Below are positions 17,081 through 25,815 of a DNA stretch of 64,000 nucleotides, one piece after another. Where the stretch lies: assembly GCA_934153675.1 (NCBI GenBank), contig CAKPFG010000001.1, positions 62,001 to 126,000 of the forward strand. The letters are read 5' to 3'. The stretch's first letter is position 1, and each line of letters opens with the position of its first letter. Under the pieces are notes generated by a model. The model was given only the letters and a program-made list of their open reading frames with translations. It did no database searches and had not been told where the DNA came from. The translations under genes were made by a program, and so were the position numbers. Source of the stretch: an uncultured Bacilli bacterium (GTDB lineage: Bacteria > Bacillota_I > Bacilli_A > RF39 > UBA660).

Positions 17081-17854
17081 ATGGTAAATTATAATGATAT
17101 TTTGAGGGAATTGTTTAATTATTATCAAAGTATTTATCTCTATATCGAAAATGAGTATAGAATGATAATAGGTATTGATGATTTAATCATAAATTTCAAA
17201 AATGATTTTTCCATTTCTTCAGTTGAACAAGATGGTTTTATCAAGTATGATTATAATAATAAAAAATTTTTATTAAACTATAATAGTGGTATAAATAAAT
17301 ATAATAGTTTAACAAGAGAAAATTTTAAATTAAGTGCAAATGATAAATATAATAATAATATTTTTGATTATTATTCTAAAGATGATATATCATCAATAAT
17401 ACAGTTAAATAATATAAAATTTATTGATTATGTTAAAAGTGAATTTTTGAAAGAATATTTTACTAAAATCATTCATGTTATAAGTAAGGATAAAATGGAA
17501 TATAGTGATGATTTTGGCAATTATTCTAAAAATAATGGTTACTATTTTAATCAAGTAATTTGTGAAATAGAATCTAGAATGTTTACAAAAAAGTATTATT
17601 TATTGTCTGTTCCTAGAACTTTGGGTAATAAAAAAATCATAAATATTGCTAGAAATCTTTTAAATAATAAAATAACAAGAGAGTTAATTTTAACTAAAAA
17701 TGATAATTTATTGTTTCAATCATTAAAAAATAGTATGAAAGATTATATTACACAATATGAATATAATTGTTTTGAACAAGAATTTAAAATAAACTCAGGA
17801 ACGTTGAATTATGAAATATATAATAGTATATTTAATAAAACATCCAAAGAATAA
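17081..17854 (+). CDS. Hypothetical protein
   Basis: A 257-residue soluble protein, Asn- and Tyr-rich, with no signal peptide, membrane helix or motif I recognise. The ATG follows GAAGGAAAGGAC and a good promoter, so it is probably expressed. It opens the accessory stretch that also carries the 1352-residue HD protein. I specifically looked for reverse-transcriptase motifs because of the prepilin variable regions and found none. Low GC and codon use match the neighbouring accessory genes. Confidence 0.6.
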   Translation: MVNYNDILRELFNYYQSIYLYIENEYRMIIGIDDLIINFKNDFSISSVEQDGFIKYDYNNKKFLLNYNSGINKYNSLTRENFKLSANDKYNNNIFDYYSKDDISSIIQLNNIKFIDYVKSEFLKEYFTKIIHVISKDKMEYSDDFGNYSKNNGYYFNQVICEIESRMFTKKYYLLSVPRTLGNKKIINIARNLLNNKITRELILTKNDNLLFQSLKNSMKDYITQYEYNCFEQEFKINSGTLNYEIYNSIFNKTSKE

Positions 17855-17971
17855 AAAAAATTTAGTAACATGATTTTAGAAATGAAAAAAGGTCATAATT
17901 TTAGAAAAAATATTTTGTTTGAACCGATTAATTCATTTGGTTTTGCAAATAATATTTTATTATTATATTAT

Positions 17972-17999
17972 TTGTGACATTGATTTTTAGAATTATAAT
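17972..17999 (+). promoter_or_regulatory. Probable promoter of the HD giant gene
   Basis: TTGTGA (17972-17977), 16-bp spacer, TATAAT (17994-17999). An AGGAGG ribosome site begins 3 nt later at 18003, and the ATG is at 18018. Confidence 0.6.
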
Positions 18000-18017
18000 T
18001 ATAGGAGGTTAAGTACA

Positions 18018-21000
18018 ATGACTGCAGATGAAGTAAGTGTTTTGTTAAAAAAATTAATTCAAGATTTAAAAAATATTATAGATGATGTAAAGCAGTCTGA
18101 TAATTATTGTAAATTAGAATCTAAAATTGAACAATTTGATAATTTACCTGATACGGATGAAAATGAAAAACTGAAAGATCAATTATATGATAGGCAAGAT
18201 TTATTAATAGAAAATGCAGTTAATAGTTTTCTTTCAAAAATACCTAAAAATCAGATAAAGGATATATTATTAACTTTAACACCAGAATTTATAGAAAGTA
18301 ATCATTTAACTTTTGCAAATAATTTTGTTGACAGCGAATTTAAAATGATAATACAATACTTTATAGAGCATTTGGAAGATTTGAATCATCAATTTTATAA
18401 CTCTTTACTTACTAATGATAGATTTATTACATCTATTGAGCCTTCTGTTTCTTTAATTAATTCATTAATTAGTCATACAAATGATGAACAATCGATTTTA
18501 TATTTTTTACAAAAGTATAGTAATAATTTTGGTAAAGCAGATGTTAAAATAGATGATTTTAATATAAATTGTAATACAGAATTTGGAATTATTATTTTTA
18601 ATATAATTAATTCTTTTAATTATTCTGAACAATTTAAACTTAGATTATTAAATGATAGTAATTTTCTTCCTTATTTAAGTGAATTTTCAATAAAGCAAAT
18701 AATTATGCAATCTAATTTACCTCAAAAAAAGAGATATGATTTTTTATTAACTGAAAGTGTATTTGAGAGATTATCAAATTTTAATTTTTCTGAAGTATTA
18801 AGTTCATTATGTAATAATATTAACGATTTAATTTTACTTTTAGATAATAAAAAGCTATATGACAAAATAAATTTTGGTTATCTTTTAGGTAATGTCAGAA
18901 TTAACGAAGAAAGTTTGTCTATAATTCTAAACGATGATAGGATTATGAAAAAAATGGATTGGCTAAATATAGAAACATTTTTAAAAGTAAATCCTTATAT
19001 AGATTTTGAATTAAAAAAGAAAATATTATTTAATGAAAAAATATATGGTAGGTTAAATGATTTAGCTGTTGCAAATATATTAACTTCTAAATATTTGACG
19101 AAAGAACAAAGAAAAGAATTGTTGGATAATCCTAATATTGCAGTTTTTTTAAAAAGTGTAGATGTCATAAGTACATTATTAGAAGAGAACACTTTATCAT
19201 TAGAAGAGAAAATTTCAATTATTAAAAACAAGAGATTTGTACAATATATTGATAATAGAATACTAGAAAAATTTATGATGAATCCAAATTTAGAATTATC
19301 TATAGCTACTGATATTATTTCAGATAAACGATTATTCTATCTATTGATTGATGAATATAATGAAGAATATAATCCAAAGAATACTAATAATAAGGGCCCA
19401 TTTAAATATGATAAATATGAATATATGCAAATGTTGCTGAAAAATAACCCTTATTTAGCACGAACTTTTTCTTTTGAATTGTTAAAAGATGATATTTTAG
19501 ATTTAGGTTATGACTTTATTGAGAAAATAAGCAGATACCCACAAACGGCACGTAAAATAGCATCGATGTATGGACATTTTAGTTCTCCTTTAATTTTTGA
19601 ACAAATGAGTAGAGTAATTATGAATTCTGTATATGCTTCAGAAATTGATGTTAATTTATTTATTAATAAATTAATTGAAATGAATAATGATAATTCTCAT
19701 TATAACAAAGATGTAAAAAAGAGGAAGAAATTATCAACAATAAGACATAATGCACATCTTGATTGGAATCAAATGACACCTGAGAGATGGAAGATACTTA
19801 CTGAAGTTGGATTGAGAGATATTAGTTCTTATTATAATGGAATTAGTATGACTATGTTTGGCGTGATTAAAGATGATGTAGATATATCTTTGAATATTTT
19901 GCCGGATATAAATAATATGTATGATATAGATAATTTTTATCAACGTAGATTATTATTATGTGATGAGGTGTTTCAAAAATGTTTAAATAACAATGACTTA
20001 AATGGTGCAATTAATGTATATTTAAACAAATATTTTAGTATTAATATCCAAGAAGCAGAGCAAATAGTAAGAATGTATGGAACATCCATTGATCAATTTA
20101 GTAGTAATAAAAATTATGATATGCAAGTTAAATATGTAAAAAGCATAAAAAAAATTTTGGAAATAACAAAAATTAGGACTATTAAACAGTGTTATATGGA
20201 TAGTAATATTCAACCGTTATCATTTGATGAAAATATATATATTGACCAATCTATTAGAAAAATATTTAGTAAGAATATATCCGATAGTACATTTAAAATT
20301 GATAGTAATATGCAGCCGACTTTTATAGAAATACCATTTAATATTAATGGGGCAGGCGTTATACAAAAAATACCTGTCTATGAAGTAGGATTGGATTTTA
20401 AAATGTTAATTCATAGTACGGATGCCTATGGATCAATGGAATTAATAAATAATAATTATTTTGATTCTTGGAATAAAAGTGGTAGAAAAAGTAATCATGG
20501 AATATGTTGTTCATTTATATCAAATGATAATATGGGGATGGCAGCAGTTAATGATGTTTTATTTGGTTTTTCAAGTTGGGATGAAAAAGCTATGATGAAA
20601 ATTGCTCCATATGATATATATTCTTATAATGATGAATATGAGATACAAGAAGGTAGACCATTAACTTTTATGTCTGCCCAAGATATTATTAATAATACAC
20701 GTCATACACATAATGAGATGTCTTTAGAAAGATTTGAATTAAGAGATAATTTAAGGACACCTGAATGTCAGTACATTCAACCAAGTTATGTTATTATATA
20801 TAGCGATATGAGTGATGTGATAAAAGCAAAGGCCGTTAAATGTTCAAATGAAATGAATATTCCAATTGTATATTTAGATAAAGAAAAAATTGTTTCTAAT
20901 GAGGTTGCTAAAATTGACAAAAAGATTGCTGAATTATATTCAATAGATACTAATATTGAAAGAAAATTGCAGTTAGTAGAGCAAATACTAGTATCACATG

Positions 21001-22076
21001 AAAACAATAGAAGTGGGTTAAGAATGACAAATAGTGATTGGGTAGAACAGTATTTTCCAACTTTAAAAATAAAAAAGGTATTTACTGATTTAATAATTTA
21101 TATGCAACAGGAATATAAAAGAACACAAGATATTAGTCTTTATTCTCGATATAGTTTAATGTTAATGGATATTTTAGATAAAGAAAATGAGAAATTTAAT
21201 GTAGCAATGGAGAATGTTCAAAGAAAAAATTATATTGATATACCAATAGATGATTATAAAAAATTACTGATGCGATTTATAAATACTAATTTTTGTCATA
21301 CTAATATTCCAAAATTAGAAACAATTGTTCAAAGTTCAAAAAATGATGATTTAAATACTCCATTATCTGAAACACTGAAAACAATTGATATTGATGAAAT
21401 ACGTAAGATAACAACAGATATGATTCAGAAGAAATTGTATGTTAATGATGGCAAAAATCATAATATAGGTCATATTGAAAGAGTAATATTATTATCAAAA
21501 TTAATAGGAAATAATGAATTGAAAACTGAAGATGAAAAAATAGATAAACATGCAGTTGGGTTATTAATTGAATGTGCTAAGTATCACGATTGTGGTCGAT
21601 TGAATGATAATATTGATAAAAATCACGGTAAAAAAAGTGCTGAAAAAATGGATGAGTTTTTAGCAAAAGATGGATATTCTGATGAAGACAGAAAAATTAT
21701 GCAAATTGTAGTAGAATATCATGAAATGAAAGATGATGATTTTAGATTTGAAAAATTGTGTGAGAAGTACAATTTGAATAAAAATAAAATAGAATATGTC
21801 AAAAAAATTGCCAATTGTTTAAAGGATGCAGATGCATTAGATAGAACTAGATTTAAAAATCCAAACGCTAAATTAGATAGAGATTTATTAAGATTGTCGT
21901 CATCAAAAGATTTTGTATTAATAGCGGAAATGTTAAATCGTGAATATCAAATTATTGATAGAAAGCAGTTTGAACATTTATGTAATCAAATAGCAAAAGA
22001 ACAAAGTATATTAAATAATAATAATTTAGTAAATAATGATAAAATTGACCAAATGAAACATGAAAGGAAAATATAA
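18018..22076 (+). CDS. Large helical-repeat protein with uncharacterised central domain and C-terminal HD domain
   Basis: A 1352-residue soluble protein. Residues ~125-450 hold about nine degenerate helical repeats with a recurring LLxNxxxxxxL-like motif, suggesting an alpha-solenoid. A central conserved-looking domain (about 790-960) contains LIHSTDAYG, NHGICCSFISNDNMG, VLFGFSSW, RHTHNEMSLERFE and PSYVIIYSD. Its His and Asn-Glu positions loosely recall ADP-ribosyltransferase-like folds, but this is speculative. The C-terminal HD phosphohydrolase-like domain (about 1135-1310) has HNIGHIERV, AKYHDCGR, NHGKKS and KDADALDRTRF. It probably binds metal and hydrolyses a phosphoester. The next small gene overlaps its stop. 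Confidence 0.7.
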   Translation: MTADEVSVLLKKLIQDLKNIIDDVKQSDNYCKLESKIEQFDNLPDTDENEKLKDQLYDRQDLLIENAVNSFLSKIPKNQIKDILLTLTPEFIESNHLTFANNFVDSEFKMIIQYFIEHLEDLNHQFYNSLLTNDRFITSIEPSVSLINSLISHTNDEQSILYFLQKYSNNFGKADVKIDDFNINCNTEFGIIIFNIINSFNYSEQFKLRLLNDSNFLPYLSEFSIKQIIMQSNLPQKKRYDFLLTESVFERLSNFNFSEVLSSLCNNINDLILLLDNKKLYDKINFGYLLGNVRINEESLSIILNDDRIMKKMDWLNIETFLKVNPYIDFELKKKILFNEKIYGRLNDLAVANILTSKYLTKEQRKELLDNPNIAVFLKSVDVISTLLEENTLSLEEKISIIKNKRFVQYIDNRILEKFMMNPNLELSIATDIISDKRLFYLLIDEYNEEYNPKNTNNKGPFKYDKYEYMQMLLKNNPYLARTFSFELLKDDILDLGYDFIEKISRYPQTARKIASMYGHFSSPLIFEQMSRVIMNSVYASEIDVNLFINKLIEMNNDNSHYNKDVKKRKKLSTIRHNAHLDWNQMTPERWKILTEVGLRDISSYYNGISMTMFGVIKDDVDISLNILPDINNMYDIDNFYQRRLLLCDEVFQKCLNNNDLNGAINVYLNKYFSINIQEAEQIVRMYGTSIDQFSSNKNYDMQVKYVKSIKKILEITKIRTIKQCYMDSNIQPLSFDENIYIDQSIRKIFSKNISDSTFKIDSNMQPTFIEIPFNINGAGVIQKIPVYEVGLDFKMLIHSTDAYGSMELINNNYFDSWNKSGRKSNHGICCSFISNDNMGMAAVNDVLFGFSSWDEKAMMKIAPYDIYSYNDEYEIQEGRPLTFMSAQDIINNTRHTHNEMSLERFELRDNLRTPECQYIQPSYVIIYSDMSDVIKAKAVKCSNEMNIPIVYLDKEKIVSNEVAKIDKKIAELYSIDTNIERKLQLVEQILVSHENNRSGLRMTNSDWVEQYFPTLKIKKVFTDLIIYMQQEYKRTQDISLYSRYSLMLMDILDKENEKFNVAMENVQRKNYIDIPIDDYKKLLMRFINTNFCHTNIPKLETIVQSSKNDDLNTPLSETLKTIDIDEIRKITTDMIQKKLYVNDGKNHNIGHIERVILLSKLIGNNELKTEDEKIDKHAVGLLIECAKYHDCGRLNDNIDKNHGKKSAEKMDEFLAKDGYSDEDRKIMQIVVEYHEMKDDDFRFEKLCEKYNLNKNKIEYVKKIANCLKDADALDRTRFKNPNAKLDRDLLRLSSSKDFVLIAEMLNREYQIIDRKQFEHLCNQIAKEQSILNNNNLVNNDKIDQMKHERKI

Positions 22077-22273
22077 TGAATTATACAAATGAAATAGATA
22101 ATAATAAAGATGTACAAAAAGCTGATAATTCAAATCAAACTAAATATTTTGAGTATAATGTTAAAAATAAAATAATTACAAAATTAATTGAAATTGATAA
22201 AAGTATTGATCAGTCTTATATTGATAATAATGAAAGAATTAACACTATAAAAATGATTTATAAAAAATGGTAA
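22076..22273 (+). CDS. Small hypothetical protein coupled to the HD giant
   Basis: A 65-residue, Asn/Asp/Lys-rich polar protein with no recognised domain. Its ATG overlaps the TAA of the upstream gene by one base (TAATG), with GAAAGGA as ribosome site, so translation is probably coupled. It might be a partner of the large protein. Nothing in the sequence indicates function. Confidence 0.5.
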   Translation: MNYTNEIDNNKDVQKADNSNQTKYFEYNVKNKIITKLIEIDKSIDQSYIDNNERINTIKMIYKKW

Positions 22274-22280
22274 CATTTGT

Positions 22281-22298
22281 TATAATGATTATAGGAGG
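22281..22298 (+). promoter_or_regulatory. -10 box with SD at fixed 6-nt distance
   Basis: TG-T-TATAAT (TATAAT at 22281-22286), 6 nt, then AGGAGG at 22293-22298. The ATG is at 22304. Confidence 0.6.
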
Positions 22299-22303
22299 AA
22301 TTT

Positions 22304-22792
22304 ATGATTTATACAAGTAGTCATGATGCTTTTAAAACAAATAAATATATAACATATGCGATTTCTGGTAATCGTGGTAAAGAGGCTAATTACGAAGGAA
22401 ATTGTTATCCTAAATTGGCACCAAAATTATCATTTTGGAAAGTATGGCATGATAATATAGGAATTATTCCTGAAAAACAAAACAATGAATATTATATTAG
22501 AAAATACTGGGAGATGGTTTTATCAAAATTAGATGTAGTAAAAACTTACCGTGAACTTGATAATTCAGTTTTACTTTGTTATGAAAAAAATATAGATTTT
22601 TGTCATAGGCATATTGTTTCAGCGTGGTTCGAAATTTTTTTATCTGTTCAAGTTTATGAAGTTAAAGCACATAATTCTATTATAGAATTTGTAGAAAAGC
22701 CTGATTATATAAAAAAATATTTATATGAAATTATCAAAAATATAGATTTAGAAAAAAGTGATAATATAAAAATTCTTACTAAACATAAGTAA
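22304..22792 (+). CDS. DUF488 family protein
   Basis: A 162-residue soluble protein resembling the DUF488 family. The IYTSSHDAFK start, the AISGNRGK segment, a tryptophan-rich middle and the diagnostic LLCYEKNIDFCHRHIVSAWF segment (Cys, His-Arg-His) at about residues 88-107 are visible. Family function is unresolved; members often occur in accessory or phage-defence-like contexts. It has its own promoter and lies between the small gene and a thymidylate-kinase-like gene. Confidence 0.75.
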   Translation: MIYTSSHDAFKTNKYITYAISGNRGKEANYEGNCYPKLAPKLSFWKVWHDNIGIIPEKQNNEYYIRKYWEMVLSKLDVVKTYRELDNSVLLCYEKNIDFCHRHIVSAWFEIFLSVQVYEVKAHNSIIEFVEKPDYIKKYLYEIIKNIDLEKSDNIKILTKHK

Positions 22793-22837
22793 AACAATAT
22801 TCTTTTTTATAAAAAATATGAAGATTAATAAAAATTA

Positions 22838-22858
22838 TGATATAATAAATATGGTGAT
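22838..22858 (+). promoter_or_regulatory. Extended -10 with SD at fixed 6-nt distance
   Basis: TG-A-TATAAT (TATAAT at 22841-22846), 6 nt, then GGTGAT at 22853-22858. The ATG is at 22862. Confidence 0.65.
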
Positions 22859-22861
22859 ATC

Positions 22862-23512
22862 ATGGGAAAGATAATAGTAGTTGAAGGTGCTGTTGATGGC
22901 ATTGGTAAAAGCACTCAATATAATAAATTATATGAATATTTATCGTCTAAATATAAGGTTTATAAATATCATTTTCCAACTTATGATAAATATCAAGGAC
23001 TTGCTGTTATTGAATATTTAAAAGGTAATTATGGTGATATAAATAAACTATCTCCATACTTTATTAACAGTTTGTATGCTATGGATCGAGCAATTACTTA
23101 TATTACGGAATTAAAAAAATATTATGATGATGATTATGTTATATTACTTGATAGGTATACAACATCTTCTATTATTTATCAATCTTGTTTAATAAATGAT
23201 AAGCAAAAACGACTTGAATTTATAAATTATATAACAGATTTTGAATATAATAGACTTAATCTTCCAAAACCCGATAAGGTAATATTTTTAACCGCTGATT
23301 TTGACGTAATTACAAATTTAAGAAATTTAAGAAGCTCGAATGATGGAGTAAAAAATGATATTCATGAAGAAAATATAGATTTTTTAAAAAAAGTTTATGA
23401 TAATGCCAATTTCATTGCAAAATACTTAAAGTGGGATATTGTTGATTGTAATTCTAATGGTCGGATGGATAGTATAGAAAACATTTTTACTAAAATAAAG
23501 AGCAAAATATAA
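22862..23512 (+). CDS. Thymidylate kinase-like protein
   Basis: A 216-residue P-loop nucleoside monophosphate kinase of the thymidylate kinase family. It has VVEGAVDGIGKST (about residues 6-18; one residue longer between EG and GKST than usual), the base-binding region YHFPTYD, and LLDRYTTSSIIYQS (about 97-110) corresponding to the DRY motif. It phosphorylates dTMP in typical members. Position in an accessory stretch, away from housekeeping nucleotide genes, suggests an extra copy, but I cannot see whether another tmk exists in the genome. The unusual P-loop spacing is worth noting. Confidence 0.8.
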   Translation: MGKIIVVEGAVDGIGKSTQYNKLYEYLSSKYKVYKYHFPTYDKYQGLAVIEYLKGNYGDINKLSPYFINSLYAMDRAITYITELKKYYDDDYVILLDRYTTSSIIYQSCLINDKQKRLEFINYITDFEYNRLNLPKPDKVIFLTADFDVITNLRNLRSSNDGVKNDIHEENIDFLKKVYDNANFIAKYLKWDIVDCNSNGRMDSIENIFTKIKSKI

Positions 23513-23589
23513 TTATCAAATTATATAATATATTTTCTTATTACATTTAAATATGTTAGTGTAGAACAAGTGTGAAGATTTTTCTAAAA

Positions 23590-24062
23590 AAGATTTATAA
23601 TTGAATTAATTTTACAATTAGAAAGTAGATTGGTCAATATAATTCTTTTTAAATATATTTAATACTTCTAAAAGAAAGTAATTCTGATAACTTATATTAT
23701 CACTAGGGTTATCAAAAAAGGAAATAGAAGTGTTTATATTATATTTTAACTAATGATTAGAAGTAAGTTTTTTATCATCTTTGAAAATGTATTTTAAATG
23801 TTTTATAACATAATAAAATAGGTCAAGAACAAGTTTTGCATTAAAAACAATTAGTATAGTTTTTAATACCAGTACTTATCAACAGATATAAATATGACTT
23901 TAAACTTATTAATATCATATTTTTTTTTTACATAGTCAAATATTATTTTTTCCAATTTTTCATATGTTAGTTTAGAAGAAGCAAGGTAATGAATATTTTT
24001 AAGCTTTTTTCTTTTTTTATTTGTTTATAGGTATTGTTATATAAATCTCCCCATTTTGGAAA
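23590..24062 (-). pseudogene. Decayed ISLre2-family (UPF0236) transposase fragment
   Basis: The apparently empty stretch 23513-24139 contains, on the minus strand, broken reading frames that line up as an ISLre2/UPF0236-type transposase. They include PKWGDLYNNTYKQI near 24060, then HYLASSKLTYEKLEKI and KFKVIFISVDKYWY, and after a frameshift NAKLVLDLFYYVIKHLKYI near 23800. Stops and frameshifts make it inactive. It marks the far side of the accessory stretch that begins after the IS4-like remnant. Confidence 0.6.
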
Positions 24063-24085
24063 TATTATCTTTAAATATCATGGAT

Positions 24086-24114
24086 TTGACACTATTAAAA
24101 AAATGTGCTATCAT
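24086..24114 (+). promoter_or_regulatory. Near-consensus promoter
   Basis: TTGACA (24086-24091), 17-bp spacer, TG-C-TATCAT (24109-24114). It drives the coiled-coil gene starting at 24140. Confidence 0.75.
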
Positions 24115-24139
24115 ACTTCCTACAAAGAGGGGGATTACA

Positions 24140-24820
24140 ATGAAGGATTGTAAATATGAAAAATTAACAAATGAAAAATATGAGGAATTATTAGAACAAT
24201 ACGATAATTCTACTGTTCAAATTTGTGAACAAAAAAATGAATTTTTAAATAGTGTGTACAGTAATGAGGATAGAATCAAGGAAATTTATGATGAACTTGA
24301 TGAAAATGAAAGTAAAATTGAAAAAGTAAAATATGAATTAAGAAAAGTAGAAAGTTCGCTAGAACATAATCGTGATGATATAAGAAAAATAGAAAGTCAT
24401 CATGAAAGTTGTTTAGAGGCAAAAAATATTTGGAATTATCAATTTAAAAATGGTATAATTGATGAGGAAAATTATTTAATGGCCAATAAAAGTATTTTAA
24501 ATAATATGAAAAAAGATAAAGCTGCTTTTTTGAAACACAAAACAATAATTAATAATTTAAATGCTTTAAAAAAAGATTTGATTTGTCAATTAAATAAATT
24601 GAAAGAAAAGAATTCTCAATTAGAGAATGAAAGAAAATTTCTTTCTAAAAATATAAAAATTACCAATAAGAATATTAAACGTTGTGACCAAAATACTGAT
24701 AGTATTAATGCAACTAGAATGATTGTTGATAAAATGTATTTAAAAGTTGACGATAGTCAAGATATTGAATCTAGTATATTTAGTCCAAAACAACGTAAAT
24801 TAAAACAAAAAAGAAAATAA
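24140..24820 (+). CDS. Coiled-coil hypothetical protein
   Basis: A 226-residue, highly charged protein. Long heptad-like stretches (about residues 35-100 and 120-190) predict coiled coils, and a short basic tail follows. No signal peptide or membrane helix. An upstream in-frame ATG at 24056 precedes the promoter, so the start is placed at 24140 after GAGGGGG. No known family recognised. It follows the ISLre2 remnant and ends at a bidirectional terminator shared with def. Confidence 0.65.
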   Translation: MKDCKYEKLTNEKYEELLEQYDNSTVQICEQKNEFLNSVYSNEDRIKEIYDELDENESKIEKVKYELRKVESSLEHNRDDIRKIESHHESCLEAKNIWNYQFKNGIIDEENYLMANKSILNNMKKDKAAFLKHKTIINNLNALKKDLICQLNKLKEKNSQLENERKFLSKNIKITNKNIKRCDQNTDSINATRMIVDKMYLKVDDSQDIESSIFSPKQRKLKQKRK

Positions 24821-24839
24821 ATAACATATTTTCTTTTTT
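24807..24839. terminator. Bidirectional terminator
   Basis: AAAAAAGAAAATA (24807-24819) pairs perfectly with TATTTTCTTTTTT (24827-24839) around a 7-nt loop, between convergent genes. Confidence 0.75.
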
Positions 24840-24848
24840 TGTCAATTC

Positions 24849-25397
24849 TTATATTAATCTTAATTCATATTCTTGATAAAATTGATGATTTGGATCAATT
24901 CTATCATAAAATAAAATGCCGTTTAAGTGGTCAATTTCATGCTGAAATGCAATAGATAATTCTTCGCGAGCTCTAATTTTTATCTTTTTACCATTTAAAT
25001 CGTATCCTTCAACGGTTACTCTTGCATATCTTTTCACGTGTCCTTCAACCTCACGATTTACGCTTAAGCATCCTTCACCAGCTTCTGCTGCTATCATTTC
25101 GTTTGAATAACTAACTATTTTTGGATTAACAACAACATATTCATCAAAGATACCAGTTTCAACTTCATGTACAATAATAATTATTCTTTCATTTATTCCA
25201 AGTTGTGGAAAAGCGAGCCCCATACCTGGCCTTAAATTGTACTTTTCAGCATATTTTTCAATTTGACTATATGTTAGTTCATCTATAGCTCTTTTAATTA
25301 AATTTTTATATTCTTTCTTTAATGGAAATGTTGCATCAACGCTAACCTTGCGTAGTGCTTTTTCTTTTTCATCTAAAATATTTAATTTTTTAAACAT
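24849..25397 (-). CDS. def: Peptide deformylase
   Basis: A 182-residue cytoplasmic metalloenzyme removing the formyl group from nascent proteins. All three motifs are visible: motif 1 is GMGLAFPQLG (one substitution from GxGLAAPQ), motif 2 is EGCLSV with the metal Cys, and motif 3 is QHEIDHLNG with two metal His and the catalytic Glu. The insertion-rich N-terminus fits the Gram-positive class 2 type. A longer frame to 25424 would begin upstream of the transcript start, so the ATG at 25397 after GGTGG is used. Confidence 0.95.
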   Translation of the reverse strand: MFKKLNILDEKEKALRKVSVDATFPLKKEYKNLIKRAIDELTYSQIEKYAEKYNLRPGMGLAFPQLGINERIIIIVHEVETGIFDEYVVVNPKIVSYSNEMIAAEAGEGCLSVNREVEGHVKRYARVTVEGYDLNGKKIKIRAREELSIAFQHEIDHLNGILFYDRIDPNHQFYQEYELRLI

Positions 25398-25400
25398 AAA

Positions 25401-25418
25401 ACCACCGAAGATATTATA
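25401..25418 (-). promoter_or_regulatory. -10 box with SD at fixed 6-nt distance (def)
   Basis: On the minus strand TATAAT (25418-25413), 6 nt, then GGTGGT (25406-25401). The ATG is at 25397. Confidence 0.65.
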
Positions 25419-25442
25419 GCACAAAATATATAAAAATAAAAA

Positions 25443-25483
25443 CCCTAATTCAATACAAAAATGAATTAGGGCCTTATTTTTCT
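25443..25483 (-). terminator. Terminator of the YjcZ-type gene
   Basis: CCCTAATTCA (25443-25452) pairs with TGAATTAGGG (25462-25471). Reading on the minus strand it is followed by TTTTTATTTTT, fitting termination of the small minus-strand gene. Confidence 0.7.
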
Positions 25484-25523
25484 TAGTGTTTTCTTTTTGT
25501 TGAAAATTTAAAAATGGTTTTAA

Positions 25524-25691
25524 TTAATTACGAAAGTTATTTCCGCCCCAAGCACGAGCACCAATAACTATTACTAACAATATAAATAACACTAATATTA
25601 TAGCTGCACCATAAGAAGTTCCATATCCGTTACATCCTGAATAGCCAGCTGGATATCCACCGTATCCTTGATATCCACCATAATAATACAT
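25524..25691 (-). CDS. YjcZ-type small hydrophobic protein (sporulation-associated family)
   Basis: A 55-residue protein. A Tyr/Gly-rich N-terminal half is followed by the conserved hydrophobic segment AAIILVLFILLVIVIGA and a short polar tail. This is the pattern of the YjcZ family of tiny membrane proteins found in spore-forming Bacillota, where function is unknown. The ATG at 25691 is preceded by GGAGGG. It has its own terminator. Two relatives lie at 41728 and 41827. Confidence 0.75.
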   Translation of the reverse strand: MYYYGGYQGYGGYPAGYSGCNGYGTSYGAAIILVLFILLVIVIGARAWGGNNFRN

Positions 25692-25770
25692 ATAAACCCT
25701 CCTATCTATTCAATATATTTTATTTTTTTAATTCAATTTTGATTATTAGAATTACCTATTTTTTTATTTA

Positions 25771-25812
25771 TTGTCAAATTAAAAAAAACATGATATCATT
25801 ATAATAGGTGAT
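25771..25812 (+). promoter_or_regulatory. Promoter of ftsW-like gene, with repeated TGATATCAT
   Basis: TTGTCA (25771-25776), 17-bp spacer, TG-A-TATCAT (25794-25799). TGATATCAT (25791-25799) occurs again at the ribosome site/start (GGTGATATCATG, from 25807), so -10 and start regions carry the same 9-mer palindrome core. Confidence 0.65.
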
Positions 25813-25815
25813 ATC

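Noticed and set aside
17081..22076. Reverse transcriptase for the DGR-like variable regions
   Set aside because: Neither the 257-residue nor the 1352-residue protein shows RT motifs such as a YxDD box, and the latter has a clear HD domain.
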